Assembly (NCBI GenBank): GCA_014526335.1
Contig: JACTAT010000002.1
Span: 4,797,832-4,861,831 of the forward strand
Length of the DNA stretch: 64,000 nt
Direction: 5' to 3'
From: Chrysaora quinquecirrha
Lineage: Eukaryota; Cnidaria; Scyphozoa; Semaeostomeae; Pelagiidae
Positions within the stretch are counted from its first letter, which is position 1, and each line of letters starts with the position of its first letter. The notes beneath the pieces are model-generated. The model did no database searches. It saw nothing but the letters and a program-made list of their open reading frames with translations, and had not been told where the DNA came from. This document shows positions 42,001-55,600 of the stretch, in pieces. The position numbers and the translations under genes are program-made.

Positions 42001-45000
42001 TCGTGTTTGGAATCATACTATTTTGCTTCGCAGAAACTTTCAGTAGGTAAGTCTAAGTCTTTTCAAGGCGCCGGGGCGCCCTTTTCACATAATTTTCTTT
42101 TTAATTGTTGTGCCAAATGTTTATACAAAACAGCTTATTTGAAAATAAACTCTTCGTTTTAATTGTCCACATGAAATACACGTCCTTCCAAAATGAAGAA
42201 ATGTTTAACTAACTGTCCGGGCGTTTATTTGATGTAATGCGCGAATTGTACGCTTCGCCTATTAATGAAACAAGTTTCAGGCACCAATTTAGGTGTAAAA
42301 TTTGTTTGATTTCAGGCATATGCTGTTCTTCTATGCATCTGGAGTGACTCTTGGATTACTTATGTCTTGGATGATAATTCTCATTATTTTACTTAGGCTA
42401 ATCCCCTACAAGGTAGGTAGAGTTTTGCCAGAAATACCTCTAAACTACTCTTGCAGCGGTGGTTCATTGTAACTTGCTTGCATTCATTATAATAATACTT
42501 TTCAAGAGAAATCATGGGTTGATATGACTACAGCAGGACTTGAAGCTGCAGTCTTCTTTCAAGTCATATTCCATTCGTCGATTATTAGGTTGCGTCATCA
42601 AATTCGAAAAACTGACGACGATTTCGACATTCGAATTTCTTTTTGCATAAGTCATTTCTGTTGTAAGCGTGTCGTTCGATTATCGAATTCATGATTCGTC
42701 ATTCCGTCATGGTTAGACTGTGTATTATGAGTTAATTGAATCAAGTATTTAGTACGTTTCTAGCTTGGTCTGCTATGCCAACACCATTTGATTTGAGCTC
42801 TGTACCTGCCAGACTATTTTAGGTTTTGTATTCTACGAAGAAAATGATTGAAATTGAACTAGGAGGTTGAGAAGAGGCCTTCCGAACCTGCCAAGTCTAC
42901 CATGTTCTCGATGTTCCGACGCTAAGCTCAAATTCTGGATCTTCCTCTACTGGCTACTCCAGTCTCTCCTCCTCTTTGTTATCGTTTTTGTTGTCGTTCG
43001 GGCAAGTTATCAGTGACCTAAAAGATCGCGTCATCAAATTCGAGAAGCTGACAACGACTTTCGATATTCGATTTTCTGTCGAAAGGATTTTCGTTCGATC
43101 ATCGAAGATGAACCCTGTAAAAGCTGTTTTGTACCGTGAGTCACCTGAAGATTATTTAACTTCTTGTTTTGCTCATCTTCAATTTCAGATTTCATCTTCT
43201 TATATTTTTTCCTTTTGCAGAAATCACTGTTTGTCACACTTGCGGCTAGTGGTACAAGCATGGGGCTTTACATCACCCAAAGTTTGCTGATGAATTTACA
43301 ATTTTACGCCCAATATCATGCTTATTGGTTGCTCTGGTACACTGCAATTATAAGTAAGCTGAATTCTGCTTGTTTTTATTTCGTCATTCTGTTGTAAATA
43401 ATTAAATCTCCGTTATTCTGTTCCTATAGCTGCCTGCTTGACCAGTGGGCTCCAGGGGACGCAAAAGTGCCCTTTCAATGATAATACTCTTTCTGAAGAT
43501 TGGACTCACCTTATGGAAATATTTGAAATTTAGTTGAACTGTTCCAGTAGTTGAATTTCAAGAAATAGCGTCTGCAGAACGCATGACATTTTAATGGTAT
43601 AAGCGCAGTTTTTTAGAGGTTAGGATTGGGGTTAGGCGTTTAGAGTTAGGGTAGGGTTTTAGGGTTGTGCTGGGTTTAGGGTTAAGATTAGAGTCAAGGT
43701 TTTGGGAAAGACAACATTGTACTAGTCTGGGAGCTTTTGAGTTAAAGAGGTAGATCACTTATATAAGAGGAGATGAAAAGTTTTGGAAGTTTTAGTTAGA
43801 AAATCGAGAGTTGACATATTCTATTCATATACTCAAGTTAACTATGCAAGTTCAGTTTTATTTTTAAACTTCTTTGATATTTATTTAAGGTTTGCTGACA
43901 TTGGCATATTTATACTACAAAGGACCTCCAAAGAACGTGCGAACATTGAATCTTATCAAATGGTCATTGCAAATTCTGGGATTGATGTGTATATTTAACA
44001 GTACTTGGGCATTTGAAGTCGCTGTCACGATCGTCGTATTGACTATTACCTTGTACTTGTCAGCTCAATATGTCGATTTTGTGACGATTTCAAGAACAAA
44101 GATACTCTACAGGTATTGTTATTCGAAAAACGTTCTGACGTTTGTTTATCTTAATTAATCGTTTACCGTGAATTCTCGAATAAGACCCCACCTCTAAATA
44201 AGTCCCTCGAATTAGCCCCCCAAATAAGACCCCTCCTAAGAATTCATTTTTCAAATAAGCCCTCATGGGGAATTCTTCATAGACCTTATAAATTGGTTTT
44301 TGTCTATAATGCATCCTTCAACTTATTGGCTTTATCCAACTAATATTTCTTTCTTCTGTTTTTAGTATGTATAGGTTTCTAGGATGGCAAGTTTACCCAC
44401 AAAAACGAAAACTACTCACAGAAGAGGAGTACATAGAACAAGCTGAAAGAGAGACGAAGAAGGCTTTACAAGAATTACGAGGCTACTGTTCAAGCCCAGA
44501 ATGCAATTCGTGGAGAGTGGTATCGAAGTTGAAAGATCCTAAAAGGTTCGTCACCAATTCGATTATTCCCAAATATTTTACTCGGTGACTTTGCCCTCTT
44601 TTCTGATGGTTGGCTGATGACTAAAACTCAGAAGAAGCGTGGTCATATGTAGCTCAAAAAGAAGAACTTTCGAAACCTGTCCTTTGTCTTTCTTCAATTT
44701 TCCTCCTATATTAAGTAGCTTCGTGAAAAATAGCTTTAAGTGCCTTGTAAAATGGATAACCCTACTGACTGTTCTTGTCCACTTGGCAATGCTTAATAAC
44801 TAAATGAGTAGAGCACTCTTTATACGTACATCGGATCAAGCTGGCACGAAAATTCATAGGTAGCCCAACTTTTTTAAAACAAGAAGAGTAAATGAAAAAA
44901 TTATGCTCTTCCTTTTTAAACCAGTATTAATTATTTCCCTTTGTATTTTAGGCTTGCTGCTTTCGTTCAAAATGGCAGCATTTTCCAAGACGATGAGCTT

Positions 45001-45141
45001 GAAGAATATGAAAAATTTGAACCAGACGAAGATGAAGATTCCTGGCTCAGCACTGATGACGAGCAGCAGCCAGAAAGCACAAAGAACGAAATGGTAGAAG
45101 AAAGCTTGCAGCTGACAGAAGACAGTTTAATTGAAATCTAA
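39040..45141 (+). CDS. NEMP1: NEMP (TMEM194) nuclear envelope integral membrane protein
   Basis: Inner nuclear membrane protein family that supports nuclear envelope stiffness and fertility in animals. Exons: 39040-39115, 40587-40743, 41131-41347, 41974-42046, 42316-42412, 43221-43353, 43890-44112, 44366-44545, 44952-45141 (TAA); about 448 residues, close to human NEMP1 (444). Residues 1-25 form a signal peptide. A lumenal domain follows, then several membrane spans (FFVFGIILFCFAETFSR, LFFYASGVTLGLLMSW, the AASGTSMGLYITQSLL region, LNLIKWSLQILGLMCIF, VAVTIVVLTITLYL) and the nucleoplasmic part LLTEEEYIEQAERETKKALQ, ELRGYCSSPECNSW and KDPKRF, which is nearly the vertebrate signature. The tail is acidic (DDELEEYEKFEPDEDEDSW). 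Exon 3 needs one missing base near 41,250 to link its two halves. The exon 2 acceptor (ttgcag/TG at 40,587) was chosen because it keeps phase. Confidence 0.9.
39479..40209. mobile_element. Inverted-repeat element AAGCCCRGTTTCCAC with nested SINE (NEMP intron 1)
   Basis: Left end aagcccggtttccacat and right end taagtggaaactgggctt are inverted. Inside is a 36-bp tandem pair (cttcggtgtggacttaacatgg..., about 39,600-39,675) and a reverse-strand SINE at 39,757-39,929. Without the SINE the element is about 560 bp. MITE-like. Confidence 0.7.
39757..39929 (-). repeat. tRNA-derived SINE copy 3, reverse, inside another element
   Basis: Reverse complement of the copy at 19,183, complete from aaggtgctgtggtgttgtgg to ccatttcaccttcacc. 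Nesting shows that the SINE moved after the host element had inserted. Confidence 0.75.
40255..40485. repeat. ATGTTGCA-rich palindromic repeat
   Basis: Alternating gttgcat / atgcaac over about 230 bp in NEMP intron 1. Same composition as 47,175-47,440. Confidence 0.5.
43616..43705. repeat. Degenerate telomere-like (TTAGGG) tract
   Basis: Within NEMP intron 6: ggggttaggcgtttagagttagggtagggttttagggttg and onward, an imperfect run of TTAGGG-like hexamers over about 90 bp. TTAGGG is the common metazoan telomere unit. Confidence 0.55.
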
Positions 45142-45193
45142 TGAAGTTCTTGTTTAGAGTCAATGTTTCATTTACCCAAGACAGAATCTGTGA

Positions 45194-45199
45194 AATAAA
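45194..45199 (+). promoter_or_regulatory. NEMP polyadenylation signal AATAAA
   Basis: Canonical hexamer 52 bp after the NEMP stop codon. Confidence 0.6.
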
Positions 45200-46627
45200 G
45201 CCCAGTCCATGAAATCCGAGCTGCTTGGCTCTCCATAAAATGGACAAGCTTGATTCCAACTCACAGAAAATATCAAGCGAATACTGTTTGATGGGAAATG
45301 AACGTCAGACTTAATTTTGCCCCTTGATGGCCCGATGGTTGCTGAGGAATCTTGAACTGAACTTGCTGAGGAAGAAACTTTGAACTGTCTATTACGATAT
45401 AGAACTTTTTTATTATTGTTATCAATTGTCAAAACGTTCTAAAATATTTCTGAAATTAAGTTCAGTTTTTAAATTTTGTAGGAAGTATCAAGATGAATTC
45501 TTTTAAAGATAAAATGTGAATAGCAGTTTTTGTGTCCTTGTTTCAATCATGACTATGTTTCAATTAAGAGTGTTTTATTCTATCATAGATATCAAGGCTA
45601 TAGCTATCTGGCACTTCTACCCAAATGCTAGACTTATGCTTGAGTCGCTAGTTTCCGCTCCTCCACCACACCGACACCCCGCTTCAACATTTGAGATAGC
45701 GGATGATTTTTCTATACAAACCCCTATACCAAAACGAGGGGAAATGGAATTTCGTTAGATAGCGGGCAGTTGAGATAGCGGATGTCAACTGTAAATTATT
45801 GAATTTTCGAAAATTGAGTCCAATCTTGCTTTTACGATTCTGATCTTTACGGCCAATTTGTTTTTTTCAGACGAATTGGAATAGATGAAATTAATACTCT
45901 TCAAATGAAAGAAGGGTGTAAGTCTGTTTTTGATAAAAATGAATGCCAGATGAAGTCTTGAGACAAAAACTGACCCGGGATAGAGCGATACTCCCCACTT
46001 GCATCCACAAAGTCACCAATGTGGCTGAGGCGCTGTATCGGCATACGGTGGTTCCCATTACAGGAAATCGCTATTCCCGCTAATCCTCCTCCAGCCGAAT
46101 GGGGAGGAACAAATATCCGGCCCCCAGACCATAAATGGATAGCTCCTAGCTCAGCTGGATTCGAACTCGCGACACCCGAATCAGGGAACCTATTACCTAG
46201 ACAACCCGTCCATCGAGGCTCCGTTACAGCAGGATGAACATTTACTCATCTATCTCACAAATTTCAGGGATCCTTCTGGCACCCCCGTGCCTAAGTCAAA
46301 TTTGGTACCCCTGTGCCTATTCTCGATCCAGTCTCTTTTCTGAAGCGAGCAAGCGCGTTCTGTTGATGTTCTTCTTGATATTGGAGGATTTCTTCTTGGC
46401 AAAGATGCTTTTGTGGTAATGAAACTACGAATCTTTCGCTCAAAGCTCAACAAAGATAGAAAACAATAACAACTTGTTCTTATTTTCGATGATTTTTGGA
46501 TGATTCTAGTCTTGTTTTTGCGGAGCAAATGCCATCTGTTTGACAGCAATTGTTACAGGAAGCCTGGACAAGAAACGGCCTACACTAGATACACACAAAC
46601 AAAGAAACAGATTTTGACTCACTCAAT
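45200..46627. other. Intergenic region between NEMP and the ankyrin gene
   Basis: Tandem-oriented genes with about 1.4 kb between them. It includes a reverse tRNA-like repeat (about 45,955-46,226) and sequence with a CCCGC-rich patch. The promoter of the ankyrin gene should lie in the last few hundred bases; no clear core motif. No coding exon is supported. Confidence 0.5.
45955..46226 (-). repeat. Second type of tRNA-derived SINE (reverse)
   Basis: On the minus strand it begins tgtaacggagcctcgatggacg, contains the B-box cgagttcgaatcc and ends in a body with ccccattcggctggagg. It differs in body from the copies at 17,386, 19,183, 39,757 and 47,627, so it is a separate family. Confidence 0.55.
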
Positions 46628-49600
46628 ATGGTGGAGCTGCTATTGAGTGAAGAGGTGAGTCCATGCATCCAAAACGTCAGAGTTGAGAGAATATTAACGA
46701 AAATTAAAGATGAAGGCCTGTTTTGGTCCTGCACACTCACAGCAGATCCCAAGAACAAAGCCTTGCCTTGCCTATGATGACAGTGAAGTGAGTGGGGCTG
46801 GGGGAGAAGAGAGATAGAAAAAGCAAAGTATCTTTTATTTGTATTACAACTGCACTGTGGGATGGCAACAGTCTTCTGATGGTGTCTAATAGCACTTGCT
46901 TTGCAGTGCCACTCTTGGGTTTTTAATAGACCATCATGTCTCAAAGGCACATGCATTCTTCTCAGCTACTATTTCTTTTCTTGTAGCCTGTGCTTGTTCA
47001 AGCTTGTTTTCATGGAGACGCAGATGAAATCAGAGCTGTTTTGTCCAAAGGAGAGAATGTGAACTATCAGGTACAGATCAGCATTGCTAATGAATGCGGT
47101 ATTGCCAGGTTGCACTCCGTTTCTGTGTACCTATATGCCATCGCCATACTAGAATCTCCATCGTTTGCAAAGATCTGCCTAGCCAAACGATGTGAAATCA
47201 TGTTGCTGGATGCAACAATTTTGATCACTTTCAAACTTCAAGTAACATTGTGGAACAGATGTTGCACACTGCAACATGGGTGGCCAATGACAACAAATCT
47301 TGTATCCAAATGTTGCATCATTTTGCTGGTGCTTTAGAGTATCTCTGTTCAAACTAAAGTCCCGGAAAAACCACGGAACATTGGGTTGGAAACATATGTT
47401 GCAGCCAAATGTTGCATTGTTTGGCCTGGGCTTAGCTTAGATATCAAATTTTTATGCATATATTGTGCAATATGTATAAAATATACTGTGATTGAATTTG
47501 ATTGATTTTAGGATGCTGAGAAAAGAACACCTTTGCATGCAGCTGCTCACTGTGACGAAGAGGAATGCTTGAGGCTCCTCATTCTTAATGGTAAATTATT
47601 TTTTCATTTCTATTATCACATATGATAGTCAGGAGCTCAGTGTGGTCAGGGTTCGAGCTCAGCCAAGGCAGCATCACAGGGTTGAGGTCTCAATTAGTTA
47701 ACCTACTACTGAGGTCCTAGCAACTGGCGCTAAAGCACCATTTCACCTTCAATTTCTAAAATGATGTTGTTTGTACTTTAAGAAATTTGGAGAAAACAGG
47801 GCAAAAATTTGTAAATTACCGATAACCCGTTTTCGCAGCACATGCATACCAAACCCTATAAATGAGTAACCCCTTGCATTTCTGTTGATTCATGTTGTCT
47901 CAATAAGTTTTCTGAAGCATTAGAGTCCTTGTTGTTTTCTATTTCTAGGTGCGAGAGTCAACGCAAAAGACAGCAGATGGTTGACTCCACTTCACAGAGC
48001 ATGTGCTGTGGGCAGTGAGGTACCATTTCTCTCTCTAATTGTGTTTTAATAATGCACTACTGTTGCTTTTCATCAGAATTGTAACCTAGACTTCTTGGAG
48101 ATGCGTCATGGTTTTCACCTGCCTTGATGGCTAATTCAGCTCTAATCTAAACTAAATAGTATTTGCTGAAATGGTATTAGGGGGGCTAGCAGTGAATCTC
48201 AACTTTTGAAGTAAGTCTAGAGTCAAACTTATGTACACCTACCATAGGATAGAATTGAAGCCAACTACTTTTAACTACTAACTTATCTCAGCATGTCAGC
48301 AACTAATCAGAACTCATAGCATGCAGTTATTTGCAGTTGCAAGTGGCAAGAGTGTTTAGGTCAACTGGGACTAGCCATCAGCTGTCAACTAATCTCAATA
48401 GAAGAGCGTTCCCAGCTATCTTGAACCATGTGCCCACTAGTTGTCATCAAAAAGGAACTAGCTGCCAATAAGTTGCCAATTAGTTGCCAGGACGCTTATG
48501 TCCACATGCCAGTTGCAATAAATTAGTCAGAAAATTACCAATTAGCAGTCAGCAACTAGTTCTGACTGTTTGCAATAAACCTTCTAACTTTGTGCTACCC
48601 TGGAAATGTTAATGAAGTTATTTTTTGTAGAAATGTGTTAGGACATTACTTGACAACCAAGCAGACTGCAATGCAAGAGATAAAAATTGGCAAACACCAT
48701 TTCATATTGCTGCTGCAAACAATTTCAAATCCTGTGCAGGTAACAATAATAGTTTCTTTTCTTTTTCGTTTGCTATATGACCTAAAAGATATTTGGTGTA
48801 ACTTCATGACACCTATACTTTGTCTAAATCTCTTTTTATCCTTTCTACCTTGGAAAGACTTTGTCAATGTTAGCTATTTGTCAGAGTATAAGGCCCCGTT
48901 TACACTATGCCGGTATGAGACAAATACGTTACAAAACTATACCGTTTTGGCCTTGTGTTTACACTATTCCGGTACAGTTTTGATATGAATAGGGTATGAA
49001 ATGAATAGGATACGCTAACTGGTTTCATCTGAAAACGGCATAGTGTAAACGCCTGAATACAGTACAGTTTAAGCCTCTTTTTGCTGAATGAATGAGAGAA
49101 AAAACAATTACTCTCTGTTCTTATTGACATGAAACAATAGATTTTAGACAAAAACCGATGACTTTGCCTATCGTATTCATTTCATACCGGCGTAGTATAA
49201 GGCATACAGGGCCTAAATCAAATTTATTGTTAATTTCAATGCATTTATATTTCAGAGGCACTTCTTCCTCGCATAAATAACTTGAACATTACAGACAGAG
49301 CAGGGAGAACAAGTTTGCATCATGCAGCGTACAATGGACATATTGAGGTTCTTAGATAATCTTTTTGATAGATTTGTTCAATGAACTTTGTTATATATCG
49401 ATGCAGATGATAAATTAATTATAAAATGAGTATTATGTTTCAGTTTTTACCTTAATTTTTCTTTTGAAGATTGTTGATTTGCTTTTGAGCAAAGGAGCGA
49501 ACCCAAATGCCTCCGATAAGAAGGACCGCAAGCCACTTCATTATGCGGCATTCATGGGTAAGTAATTTCTTTGAGTCCTCTATGTTAACAGAAATACTCA

Positions 49601-52600
49601 ATTCTAAGCTCTTTTCAGCTGCAATGCAAACCAAAGTTTGTTATAAAAATTCCATCATGTATATTATTTTTCCATTATTCAGTGATCAATAAGTGTAGGT
49701 ATAGGTATCAGGTGTTTAATGGTAACATTACGGTAAGGATCAAACATCATTTAGTTAACAGAGTGTACATCGATGCAGCATGTTAAATTGGTTCTGCTAG
49801 CTAGGTAAATGCTGTTCCCTGAGATTAGATAAATTAAAACTATTAATATAAGCTACCTAACTTTATCTATATAAAGTATATTTGAACAAGAAATTCAATA
49901 ATAGACACATTTTTGTAGAACGTTTCAATTTTATGATCTTCATCAGCAATCGGTTTGTGTTGTACAAAAGTGCGTCTATATTTTTTTAGCTTCTTAGATA
50001 AATTAGCATGTTCCTTCAAAAAATATTTGCCTGAGTCGTTTTGGCAAAGACAAAAAGTACAAGCCTAACTTCATCTCACTTTCTTGTTTTATGTTAAAGG
50101 ACAAGAAGATATCATTAAAAGCCTTATCAGAAATGGTGCTGACATTGACTGTACTGATAAAAAGGTTTGCTAATTTTAATGTTTAGAATCAAGCAGTATT
50201 TCTTTGACAGTAGCAACATAACAAGGTCTGGTCATCATGCGTCACACGGGATGGCACTGCTTTAACTAACCTAAGGCTATTCAATGGACAGCCTGTGTAT
50301 ATGCAAACCTACCCACCGAGGTGCAATTCTTTCCTTGGAATCTTTCCTGGGACTTCTATTGTTTTATAGAAATCCCTTGGAAATCCTTTTGTTTTAACGG
50401 AAATCTCGTACGCTTTTTCGAGGAATGAAATGCCCCTCGTTATAACTAACAAGTTGAGCACAACTGCTTGACCTTGACTCTCGAATTAGTGCAAGAAATG
50501 GCTGTTTAGGTGTTTTTGCTAAACATGTAAGAATAATGATCCATGAAAATGAATACCTTTTCTTTCATTTTTTAGAATTACACTCCCTTACACGCAGCTG
50601 CTGCAATGGGACAAGAGCAAATCATGGAATGTCTTATAAAATTTGGGGCATCTGTAAGATTGCTTTTTACTTTCGTTTAGCTATACAGTACATTTACGCG
50701 AATAAGATCCTATGTTTACCATGAGTCTGCCTGCATAAGTTTCTTATTTAAACAGCCTACAGTTTCCTCCCCAGCCTCCTATCTGATTTCAAAATCTTTG
50801 TCAATGAGTGGTTTGATCTTCAACCTATCCAAGAACGGAAAAGTTTTGATTTAATGCAAGAGAATTAAAAGATCTAGGGAAATCAAGGAGGGAAACATAC
50901 GTTCCAAGTACTTAATTTCATAGGTTTTTATGCCCGGAGATTTACTGTTATGCGAAGAGCAATTGTATAAAGGGCAGCATCTCTCCTTTCTACTCTATCA
51001 CATCTTAAGCAAAGAAAGTTTGGTCATTATGATCAATGTCAACCTGAACTTTATCAATAAAACCCAGACCAGGGCTGAGGCCTAATTATATTATATCCTC
51101 AAAATGCCAACTAACATTTCAATTTTGTTGTTTTAGGTGACAAAGAAAACTTCTTGTGGAAATACAGCATTGCATATCGCATGTCTGAACGGCCAAGATA
51201 GCGTTATTGATTTACTTGTTAGAAATGGAGCTCAAGTTGATGCATTTAATTCAAGAAATCAGGTAATATCTCTTTGTCTTTGTCAAGCGATTCGCGTTGA
51301 GGACATATTCTTTTCGTAACTTTTCCTATCCATTCTGTTTTTAAGAAACTTATTCCGATATCGAAAATCTGTTGGAAAACTATGGCTTTTCTAACCCTAT
51401 GCACCGTCTGCCTTTGAAGCTTGAAGGTTTTGCAAAATTATGATGACAAAAGTGGGGGGAAATGGGCAAATGTTGGGCGAGTCTGACTTAGAAAGTGTGC
51501 TTGTGGGTTCAAGTTCAACCAAATTTAGTCTTGCCATGAGGATTGAGGAGAGTCCCTAGTCTTCAGTTATAGACGTACACCTTTTCAAAGAGGTCTGGGT
51601 TGGCACGATTTTTTCGGAAAGATGGCGGACATCCTTAGTTCGGCAATCCTCTCCGTTTGCAGCAAGCGAGATTTCTGTCGCTTTAGTTGATTTTCCATTT
51701 TTCTTCTGTTCAAGACACCATTGCATCTTGCTGCTTCAAGTCATTCTGGTTTGAATTGTATGGAAGAGTTGTTGAATATTCACGCGAATCCCAATCACCA
51801 GGTATCAACTATAATATGTACTGTATTTCTTGCTATGGCGATAAAATGATCGCTTGAAAACTACTTTGATGTTATTTCTACTAATAAAACTTGGGACAAG
51901 ATGATGACAAAGATTTTTTAAAGCGGGATCTTTACTGTAATTTTAAGCTGAAACTGAAAACTGAATACGATGTATCTACTATCGTTTCTTTACAGGACTC
52001 AAATGGTCAGACTCCTTTGCACATATGCGCCGCAGAGGGACACGCAGCGACCATCAGGTTGTTGGTGAGCAATGGAGCAAAAGTAAATTTAGTTGACAAG
52101 AAAGGGAATTCAGCTCTGCATCTTGCAAGTCGAAATGGACACGAATTATTTGTTATGGAGCTTCTCAATCATGATGGTGACCCATTTTGGTGAGTTATGA
52201 TCAGAGTTTAGCCGTTATTGTTTTTGAGTGTAGATAAACACTAGATTTCGTTTGGTTTACTAGTTCTGACTGTTACCTAGCTTGCATTAGTGTGTGCAAA
52301 GATTAACTGACTTTATATGCAAATAAGACACTTCAATCATGCGAATAGCGACATCAATTAGTTGCTGTGGATGTATCAATGTGGGAGCAATCCAGTCGAA
52401 ATCGATGCTACTTTTACCACATTGTGCTCTTATGCCACGCCCTCTGTAAAGATGTTTTGGGGTTTTGGGTAATAGAAATTGGTGCCAGATTCATAGCCTT
52501 TTCTATGATCTCTTATGGTAACAAAAACACTAGCATCCATTTGTGTTTGTTGCTTTGTCAACAGATGACAACAGGTGTTTTTGTTGACAACTTAACTGAT

Positions 52601-55600
52601 CGATACAAGGTTTGCATTATGCAGCCGCTATAAAGCAGCCAAAACGATGATTTGCTCATAAGAGGTTTAAGAGCACAGGGTTGAAACAATAGGGACAGTA
52701 CTTCGTATCTCCAACAATTACACTGTGCGTAAAAATCATATTGATAGTTTGGACAATACTGGGGAAAGTTCCTTTTATAGTACTTTGTTCAACATTCATG
52801 TCTGGTGTAATTAATCTTTACTTGAATTTTAGTCGTGGAGAAGATAGTATGACTGCTTTACATATGGCATCTCTTGGTGGACATACTGATTGCTGTAGAA
52901 CTCTTATTGCGAATGGTTAGTAGTTGTCTGATAGCCTTTCTTATCACTGTTTGAGTCTCCAAAGTAATCATCTTCAGGACAAATACATTTAGAATTATGA
53001 TTATAATGGTTGTAGCTAGAACACTGTGTTAAGGAGTTGCGATTATGATTATTATAATCACCATGATAATCAATACACTGATTACTGGTTACTGATTATA
53101 CTGATTGCACTGATTACGCTGATTACTATAGAACATGTTGTTTTGACGTTTACACTTTCTATGATTGTTATTCTCTGGAATGACTTTGTTCTGTTTATGA
53201 TGTTCGGCTTATTCCATGAGTCGTAGCTTTCGCTCCTTAGGCCAATTTTATTTCGATAGGTCGCTCAGAACTACTCTGAGCATTAGGCGATCCAATTCAA
53301 TTTTTAAGTAAATAGTTGTTGCTGTTGCTAAAGACTGCCGTTGCTGTTTACGAAGAGTGGGACTTATGTAATGAGTCTAATGATTCAAACTAAGTTCTTG
53401 TAGCGCTATGTTGATTTTCTATTGGGTCTATGCTTGTGCTTATGAATAAGCTCCACTCTTCGCATTCGCAAACTGTATTCGAATTTTGCCCAGGTTTGTA
53501 TAAGGAAATTGATGAGTCACAATTCTGAGCGACCTATCTATCAGATGGGCCTAAGGAGTGAAAACTGAGACTCGTGGAATAAGTCTAATGATGAAATTTT
53601 GTGTGTGATTATTTCATGGTTTTCAATTTTAGGATGCAATGTGATTTCTATTGATGCCAACGATCGAACTCCTTTACATGCAGCAGCTTGCAGCAAGTGA
53701 GTATAGATGCATGTCTTTTTATTGGTCTACAGTTATTTCCGTTGTCGAAAAGCTCATTCATCTATCTATACAAGAAATAAATAAATTAATCTATGAATTT
53801 TTTTCTTTTAATATAGGAACCACGAATGCTTGAGTCTGCTTCTTCGCCATGGTGCACAATTTGATTTGTCTGACAAGCTAGGAAGGTATGAAAAATTTAC
53901 CTATACATTTTACATACGTTTCTTACATACGTTACTCATTATCTTTGCGCCCTATAATTTGGAGCACACTCTCCCGTCAACCAAACCCCTGTTTCTAGGA
54001 AATCAAGTAAGCAAACAATCTGTGCGTTGTCAAGCAGATGAGGACTGCAGGCAGCTATGCAGATAGTGTTGACCATGGCATATTCTTGCGAACTAAAATT
54101 TCTAAGAATAATGTCATATTTAATATCTCCCAGACCTCGAAAATGGATACATTTTATGTTGATTGTACGCTAATGAAAAGTAGGCCTGATTAGATCTGAG
54201 TACTGACGATAAAGTTTAGCTTTTGTTGGTGGATTGTTAGCAAGGTAAATACTGTAATTTGGGTACGCCATCTATATTGGGCTGGTCTAATGCCCTCTAA
54301 AGCCATTCGTTGGTCTGCCCTCTATAGCACTCTAATCTTTTGGCTAAAGTTTCGGACCTTAGGGAAATGGATCGATAAGTTGACTGTGGGCTTGTGAGAA
54401 GTTGTTAAAGCTACAGTATGTAGTAGTTATGGCTAAGCCTTTTTAAAGCAATCTAGAGTTTGAAGGTCAGTTTTAATTAGTCCTTTAAGAGCTTAACTGA
54501 AAGCTTCTACCTATTTTGGTACGGCCGTAAGCTTTTTCTAAAGTTCGCTTTCATGTTATGCTGTTTGTTGCTTAAGTCTCTAATTTTCTCTTGCAGAACC
54601 GCTCTTCATTACGCATCAGGTTATGCATCAGCAGAATGCGTAGAATTGCTGCTGTCTAAAGGATGCAGTGTTCACAAGCAAGATACAAATGGATGCACGC
54701 CACTGCATTATGCTGCCGCTAAAGACAAAGATGCCTTGTAAGTAATCATTATCGCCTTTATCTTGCATCTTTCCGTATGCAGTCTTGACAAAATGTGAAT
54801 GTTAACGAATTACCAATAAATCTAAACTACATATCTAGTACAGAGCAATTGAAAGATTGAAACGGTTTCAACCAAACTTCCATAGACTTTGCTTGCGTGC
54901 CGCAGAGTATCAAGTAAATAGAATCTTGGAACCGCCTTTCTTTATGAATTCTTGATTAACAACCAACTCTGAAATTTCTACTAGCTAACAACTGAAATCT
55001 ACCTATTTTTACTTAGTTTCTTAAGATCCCCAAGCCTTAATATTCTTAACATCCCCAAGCCTTAAAATTCTTAAGATCCCCAAATCTTAAGATTCTTAGA
55101 TCCCCAAGCCTTGAGATTCTTAAGATCCCCACGCCTTTCACAGTGTTTTGTCCAGTATTTGTGAAGCACACAGGTTTTTTCCTGATCTTGAATCAAATGT
55201 ATTCACTTTACAGGGTTGTTGAAAAGCTGCTAAAGAATATTCACGCCTCTTCATTACGCCGCTGTCAGTGGTCACAAGCTTGCTATAGAAATGGTAACGT
55301 TCTTTCTTCCTTGAATTTGCAATTTACAGGGTTGTTGAAAAGCTGCTAAAGAATGGAGCAAGCATTCGTAAAAAAGATAAAAATGATTACACGCCGCTTC
55401 ATTACGCCGCTGTCAGTGGTCACAAGCTTGCTATAGAAATGGTAACGTTCTTTCTTTCTTGAATTTGCAATTTGATCGTCGGTTTATAAAATTGGAGTTG
55501 TTTAAGTAATGATACAGTGATAATGATAATGATTTTTTTTAAATGTAAAGGTATTTAGCAAGGCTACTTATCTGCAATGACGTAGCGTAGTGAGCATCTT

